Origin: Clostridia bacterium | GTDB taxonomy: Bacteria; Bacillota; Clostridia; DUPQ01 | Length of the DNA stretch: 17,067 nt | Assembly (NCBI GenBank): GCA_030592085.1 | Contig: JAUUZV010000025.1 | Span: forward strand, 1 to 17,067 | Direction: 5' to 3' | In this document: positions 13,787 to 17,067 of the stretch, one piece after another | How the letters are laid out: each line of letters starts with the position of its first letter | Position numbering within the stretch: position 1 is the first letter of the stretch | Notes under the pieces: generated by a model | Databases searched by the model: none | Told to the model about the DNA's origin: nothing | Seen by the model: only the letters and a program-made list of their open reading frames with translations | Made by a program: the position numbers and the translations under genes

Positions 13787-15328
13787 ATGAAAAATCAATC
13801 AACTGTGCCAAAAGAAATATATGCAAAAGATCATAAAACACAACTGACACAATTAAAAGAATCAGAGCTTTTAAGACGTTTTGCTAAATCAAGAAAAGAA
13901 CTAGACAAAAATCCACATAGGCCATATTATCATATGACCTCACCGGAATGTAGAATGCACGATGCTAATGGGCTCTGTTTTTACAAAGGAAGATGGCATT
14001 TGTTTTATCAAGCATTTCCACCTGAATACCCAAAGCAACATTGGGGACATGTAGTAAGTGATGATTTAATTAATTGGAAAGACCTACCTTATGCAATTTA
14101 CCCAGGACCTGAAAATGCTTGTTTCTCTGGAGCGACACTTGTTGAAGAAGCTAGGGTTATTGCAATGTACCATGGAACTTCTATAGGGAATATGGTTGCA
14201 GTTTCTGATGATGATCTTTTAATAAACTGGGAAAAAGTAACTGGTGACGCTGTGATTGATGTAGATAGTAATGGTATGGAATATCAGGTATTTGATCCAT
14301 GCATATGGAAAAAAGGGGACTTCTACTATTCACTTTCTGGTGGTTATTTGCCATATGGTGATTCATCAGATTACAGAGCTGCAGAATTTTTATTCAGATC
14401 TGATGATTTAATAAATTGGGAATACATGCATCCATTTGTTGAAGAAGATATTTTTACTTCACTAGGTGATGATGGAGCATGCCCATATTTTTGGCCCATA
14501 GGAAACAAATACATACTTCTATTTTTTAGCCACATGAGTGCAGGACAGGCATTGATTGGCTCATATGATAAAAAGAGAGATAAATTCATAGCAGAGGCAC
14601 ACATACAGGCAAATCATGGTGTTCTACATGAAGGAGGTGTACACGCACCCTCCGCAACTCCTGACTTAAATGGAGGAGTAATTGTTATACACAATGTTAA
14701 TGCTGGCAGAAAAACAGATGTTATGAAAAGTGTTATGACCCTTCCTAGGCGTTTATCATTTGAACAAGAGAAACTAAAAATTGAACCTACTGGAAATTAT
14801 CAGTCATTAAGATATAATCATAGGAAAGTTACAAAGACAATATTAAAAGCAGATAAAGAAGTATCATTTGATGGAATATTTGGAAACGCTATTGAGATGA
14901 TCGTAGAAATAGATGTGAGTGAAACAAATTTAATTGAATTTAATGTACTTCAATCAGCAAATGAAATTACGAAAATTAGATATTATCATAAACGAGGATA
15001 CAACAGAGGTTATAGAAATAAGAAGGTTAACAGGATTGATAGTGTATTAGAAATAGATTCGTCACGATCAACAGTAGCTTCAGACATTCTAACGAGACCT
15101 ACTGAATCCATGCAGATTGAAGTTAATGAAAGCGAATTATTGAAGCTTCATATTTTTATTGATAAAAGCATAATAGAGGTTTTTGTTAATAATCGTGAAT
15201 GTGCTTGTGTTCGAGTATATCCTGACGATCCTAACAGCAAAGGAATTTCAGTGATGTCAAAAGGTCGTGACGCCATATTAAAATCCTTAGATATCTGGGA
15301 TATGAATAAAATTAACTATGACATATAA
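13787..15328 (+). CDS. Glycoside hydrolase family 32 protein, divergent
   Basis: 513 residues, five-bladed propeller plus C-terminal beta-sandwich. The nucleophile motif is HDANGLCFYKG (Asp59; usually NDPNG), followed by WHLFYQAFP, WGHVVSDDLINW and FSGA. The transition-state stabiliser is Asp170 in VFDP (usually RDP). At the acid/base motif, normally E-C-P, the sequence is GACPYFWP (Ala231-Cys-Pro). The C-terminal domain shows HIFIDKSIIEVFVN and RVYPDD, classic for GH32. GH32 enzymes cleave fructosyl bonds in sucrose or fructans. There is no signal peptide, so it is intracellular. No sugar transporter or regulator adjoins it. GAGGT lies five bases before the start. Confidence 0.85.
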   Translation: MKNQSTVPKEIYAKDHKTQLTQLKESELLRRFAKSRKELDKNPHRPYYHMTSPECRMHDANGLCFYKGRWHLFYQAFPPEYPKQHWGHVVSDDLINWKDLPYAIYPGPENACFSGATLVEEARVIAMYHGTSIGNMVAVSDDDLLINWEKVTGDAVIDVDSNGMEYQVFDPCIWKKGDFYYSLSGGYLPYGDSSDYRAAEFLFRSDDLINWEYMHPFVEEDIFTSLGDDGACPYFWPIGNKYILLFFSHMSAGQALIGSYDKKRDKFIAEAHIQANHGVLHEGGVHAPSATPDLNGGVIVIHNVNAGRKTDVMKSVMTLPRRLSFEQEKLKIEPTGNYQSLRYNHRKVTKTILKADKEVSFDGIFGNAIEMIVEIDVSETNLIEFNVLQSANEITKIRYYHKRGYNRGYRNKKVNRIDSVLEIDSSRSTVASDILTRPTESMQIEVNESELLKLHIFIDKSIIEVFVNNRECACVRVYPDDPNSKGISVMSKGRDAILKSLDIWDMNKINYDI

Positions 15329-15443
15329 CAGTTTTCTAAATAGTTCTTATATTCATACTACTCTTTTGATATATAAGTCCAGTAAAGTATCGTATGAAGT
15401 ATTATGAGACACATGTAGCATAATTAGGAGGTATTGAACCGAT

Positions 15444-15503
15444 ATGAGTTGTAAAAAACATGTCCAAAATTTTGACTCAATACAATTAAGCGTAATATAC
15501 TGA
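15444..15503 (+). CDS. Possible leader peptide before tnaA
   Basis: A 19-codon frame, MSCKKHVQNFDSIQLSVIY, lies in the tnaA leader, with AGGAGG at 15426-15431 (12 bases before the ATG, longer than ideal). It ends 47 bases before tnaA. It lacks the Trp and terminal Pro of the known TnaC leader peptides, so a TnaC role is doubtful. A competing reading puts a promoter over it. Confidence 0.2.
   Translation: MSCKKHVQNFDSIQLSVIY
15471..15498 (+). promoter_or_regulatory. Possible promoter of tnaA
   Basis: TTTGAC (15471-15476), a 16-base spacer and TAATAT (15493-15498), giving a start near 15505 and a short leader before tnaA. It is the best promoter-like site in 15329-15549. Confidence 0.4.
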
Positions 15504-15549
15504 TGTTATGATTATGCTATATAATAAAGAAAAAGTAAGGAGGCTCAAA

Positions 15550-16929
15550 ATGGCAAAATACATAGCAGAACCTTTTAAAATTAAAATGGTTGAATTAATT
15601 AAAATGACAACAAGAGAAGAGCGGATTGAAAAGCTAAAAGCTGCAAATTATAATATGTTTGCATTGAAATCAGACGATATATATATAGACCTTATGACAG
15701 ATAGTGGAACAGGTGCAATGAGTGATGCTCAATGGGCAGGTATGATGATGGGAGATGAGTCTTATGCAGGTGCAAGAGGTTTTTCTAAAGTACACAATGC
15801 AGTAGAAGATATCTTTGGTTATAAATTTGCACAACCTGTACATCAAGGTAGAGCAGCAGAGAAAGTTCTTTTTCCGAGTTTATTAAAAAAAGGTCAAATC
15901 AGCATTTCTAACATGCATTTTGATACCACAAGAGGACATGTTGATTTATTAGGCGCAATACCAGTCGATATTGTTGTTCCTGAGGCAAGAGATACTAAAT
16001 CTTATGCACCTTTTAAAGGAAACATGGATACTAAAAGAATGGAAGCATACATTAAAAAAGTTGGCGCTGAAAATGTTGCATTGATCATTATGACAATTAC
16101 AAATAATACTGCAGGAGGACAGCCTGTCTCAATTGAGAACATGAGAGAAACAAGAAAAATTGCTGACAAGTATGGTATCAAAGTGATTATTGATGCTGCA
16201 CGATATGCAGAAAATGCATTTTTTATTAAACAAAGAGAAAAAGGTTATGCAAATAAATCGATTATAGAAATCACACGAGAAATGTTTGGCTATGCAGATG
16301 CTTTTACTATGAGTGCAAAGAAAGATGCAATAGTTAACATGGGTGGTCTTATTGGAGTTAAAGATGATGAAGAACTTTTCCAACAAGTGCAGTGTTTGAC
16401 CATTCCATATGAGGGGTTTATAACATATGGAGGATTAGCAGGTAGAGATTTGGAAGCGTTAGCGATTGGGTTATATGAGGGAACAAGTGTTGATTTTCTT
16501 CGTTATAGAATTGGACAAGTTGAATATTTAGGAGGATTACTCAAAGAAAAAGAGGTGTCTTTTCAATATCCAGTTGGGGGACATGCTGTTTTCCTTGATG
16601 CTAAGGTGATTTTACCACATATACCATATCACCAATTCCCAGGGCAAGCACTTGCATGCGAACTTTATATTGAAGCAGGAATTAGAAGTTGTGATATTGG
16701 ATCATTTATGATGGGTGTTGATCCTAAAACTGGTGAGCAAATGGAGGCTGAAATGGAGTTTACAAGGCTTGCAATCCCTAGAAGAGTATATACACAAGCA
16801 CATCTTGATATAGTGGCCGAAGCGTTAGAAAACGTGACATGCAATGCAGATAAGGTGAAAGGGTACGAAATCATATGGCAACCACCTGTTCTTAGACACT
16901 TTACATCAAAATTAAAACCAATTGAGTAA
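15550..16929 (+). CDS. tnaA: Tryptophanase
   Basis: Pyridoxal-phosphate lyase that splits tryptophan into indole, pyruvate and ammonia. An in-frame ATG exists at 15508, but AAGGAGG directly before ATG 15550 sets the start (459 residues). The cofactor lysine is Lys258 in SAKKD. Tryptophanase rather than tyrosine phenol-lyase is indicated at three sites: Asp125 in HFDTTRGH (Thr in the phenol-lyase), CDIGSF without the substrate-binding Arg of MERG, and His450 in VLRHFTSKL (Phe in the phenol-lyase). SGTGAMSD, HQGR, NTAGGQPVS and YEGFITYGGLAGRD are further family motifs. It stands downstream of GH32, with about 220 bases of leader and probably its own promoter. Near two tryptophan-synthesis units, it would release indole that the second TrpB could reuse. 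Confidence 0.95.
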   Translation: MAKYIAEPFKIKMVELIKMTTREERIEKLKAANYNMFALKSDDIYIDLMTDSGTGAMSDAQWAGMMMGDESYAGARGFSKVHNAVEDIFGYKFAQPVHQGRAAEKVLFPSLLKKGQISISNMHFDTTRGHVDLLGAIPVDIVVPEARDTKSYAPFKGNMDTKRMEAYIKKVGAENVALIIMTITNNTAGGQPVSIENMRETRKIADKYGIKVIIDAARYAENAFFIKQREKGYANKSIIEITREMFGYADAFTMSAKKDAIVNMGGLIGVKDDEELFQQVQCLTIPYEGFITYGGLAGRDLEALAIGLYEGTSVDFLRYRIGQVEYLGGLLKEKEVSFQYPVGGHAVFLDAKVILPHIPYHQFPGQALACELYIEAGIRSCDIGSFMMGVDPKTGEQMEAEMEFTRLAIPRRVYTQAHLDIVAEALENVTCNADKVKGYEIIWQPPVLRHFTSKLKPIE

Positions 16930-17046
16930 TAGTAGGAATAGAAATTATACACATGATAAAGAAGGATTATCTTCTTCTGAAAAATCACTTGTAATTTTAC
17001 CTATAAAAACATAAGATAGCGTTAGAAAGTTTTTAGGAGGAACATT

Positions 17047-17067
17047 ATGAGTAATTATACATTAGTA
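17047..17067 (+). CDS. Start of an unidentified gene, cut by the right edge
   Basis: ATG at 17047 preceded six bases earlier by AGGAGG (17035-17040). Only MSNYTLV is visible, too little to identify. It lies 117 bases after tnaA and could be co-transcribed; a permease or indole/tryptophan-related function would be natural but cannot be seen. Confidence 0.6.

Noticed and set aside
15508..15549. ATG at 15508 as the tnaA start
   Set aside because: AAGGAGG stands directly before ATG 15550, and the family N terminus (AEPFKIK) begins there; the extra 14 residues have no family match.
15550..16929. Tyrosine phenol-lyase instead of tryptophanase
   Set aside because: Three discriminating sites (Asp125, the missing Arg at CDIGSF, His450) match tryptophanase.
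16946..16972. Hairpin AGAAG/CTTCT after tnaA as a terminator
   Set aside because: The stem is short, there is no U tract, and a well-formed gene start follows, so read-through is more likely.

Overview
The window comes from a strongly AT-rich bacterium, most likely a fermentative member of the Bacillota (Clostridia-like). The evidence is the tryptophan-specific T-box leaders, AGGAG-type ribosome binding sites, tightly overlapping operon genes and a tryptophanase. TGG encodes Trp, and TGA is used as a stop inside the overlapping trp genes (trpE, trpG), so a Mollicutes-type code 4 is unlikely. I cannot name the genus from sequence alone.

Layout. Positions 1-1423 hold the 3' end of a WbsX/GH99-like carbohydrate gene and an alpha/beta hydrolase. 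Positions 1424-1852 are a long regulatory leader: a sigma-A-type promoter, a Trp T-box riboswitch (specifier UGG) with its terminator, a 19-bp tandem repeat built of NAG triplets, and a compound hairpin abutting the trpE ribosome binding site. Positions 1853-8229 are a complete, compact operon trpE-G-D-C-F-B-A, enough for chorismate to tryptophan. Positions 8230-8744 hold a second promoter and a second Trp T-box, which controls a stand-alone second tryptophan synthase beta gene (8745-9974) with no trpA beside it.

From 10215 onward come a CDP-alcohol phosphatidyltransferase and a membrane-anchored glycerophosphodiester phosphodiesterase. A bidirectional terminator follows, then two minus-strand genes (OsmC-like; low-molecular-weight phosphatase-like). 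On the plus strand there follow a cyclase/kynurenine-formamidase-like gene, a divergent GH32 family gene, a tryptophanase (tnaA) and the first seven codons of another gene at the right edge.

How they work together. The tryptophan theme is strong: full biosynthesis, a separately controlled extra TrpB that could rejoin indole with serine, and tryptophanase that splits tryptophan to indole, pyruvate and ammonia, all within about 15 kb. Both synthetic units read uncharged tRNA-Trp. The most unusual region is 1718-1852, where a T-box is followed by an array of NAG triplets resembling the binding pattern of the TRAP regulator. If functional, this would be a two-input (tRNA charging plus free tryptophan) leader. 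That is a hypothesis from pattern only.
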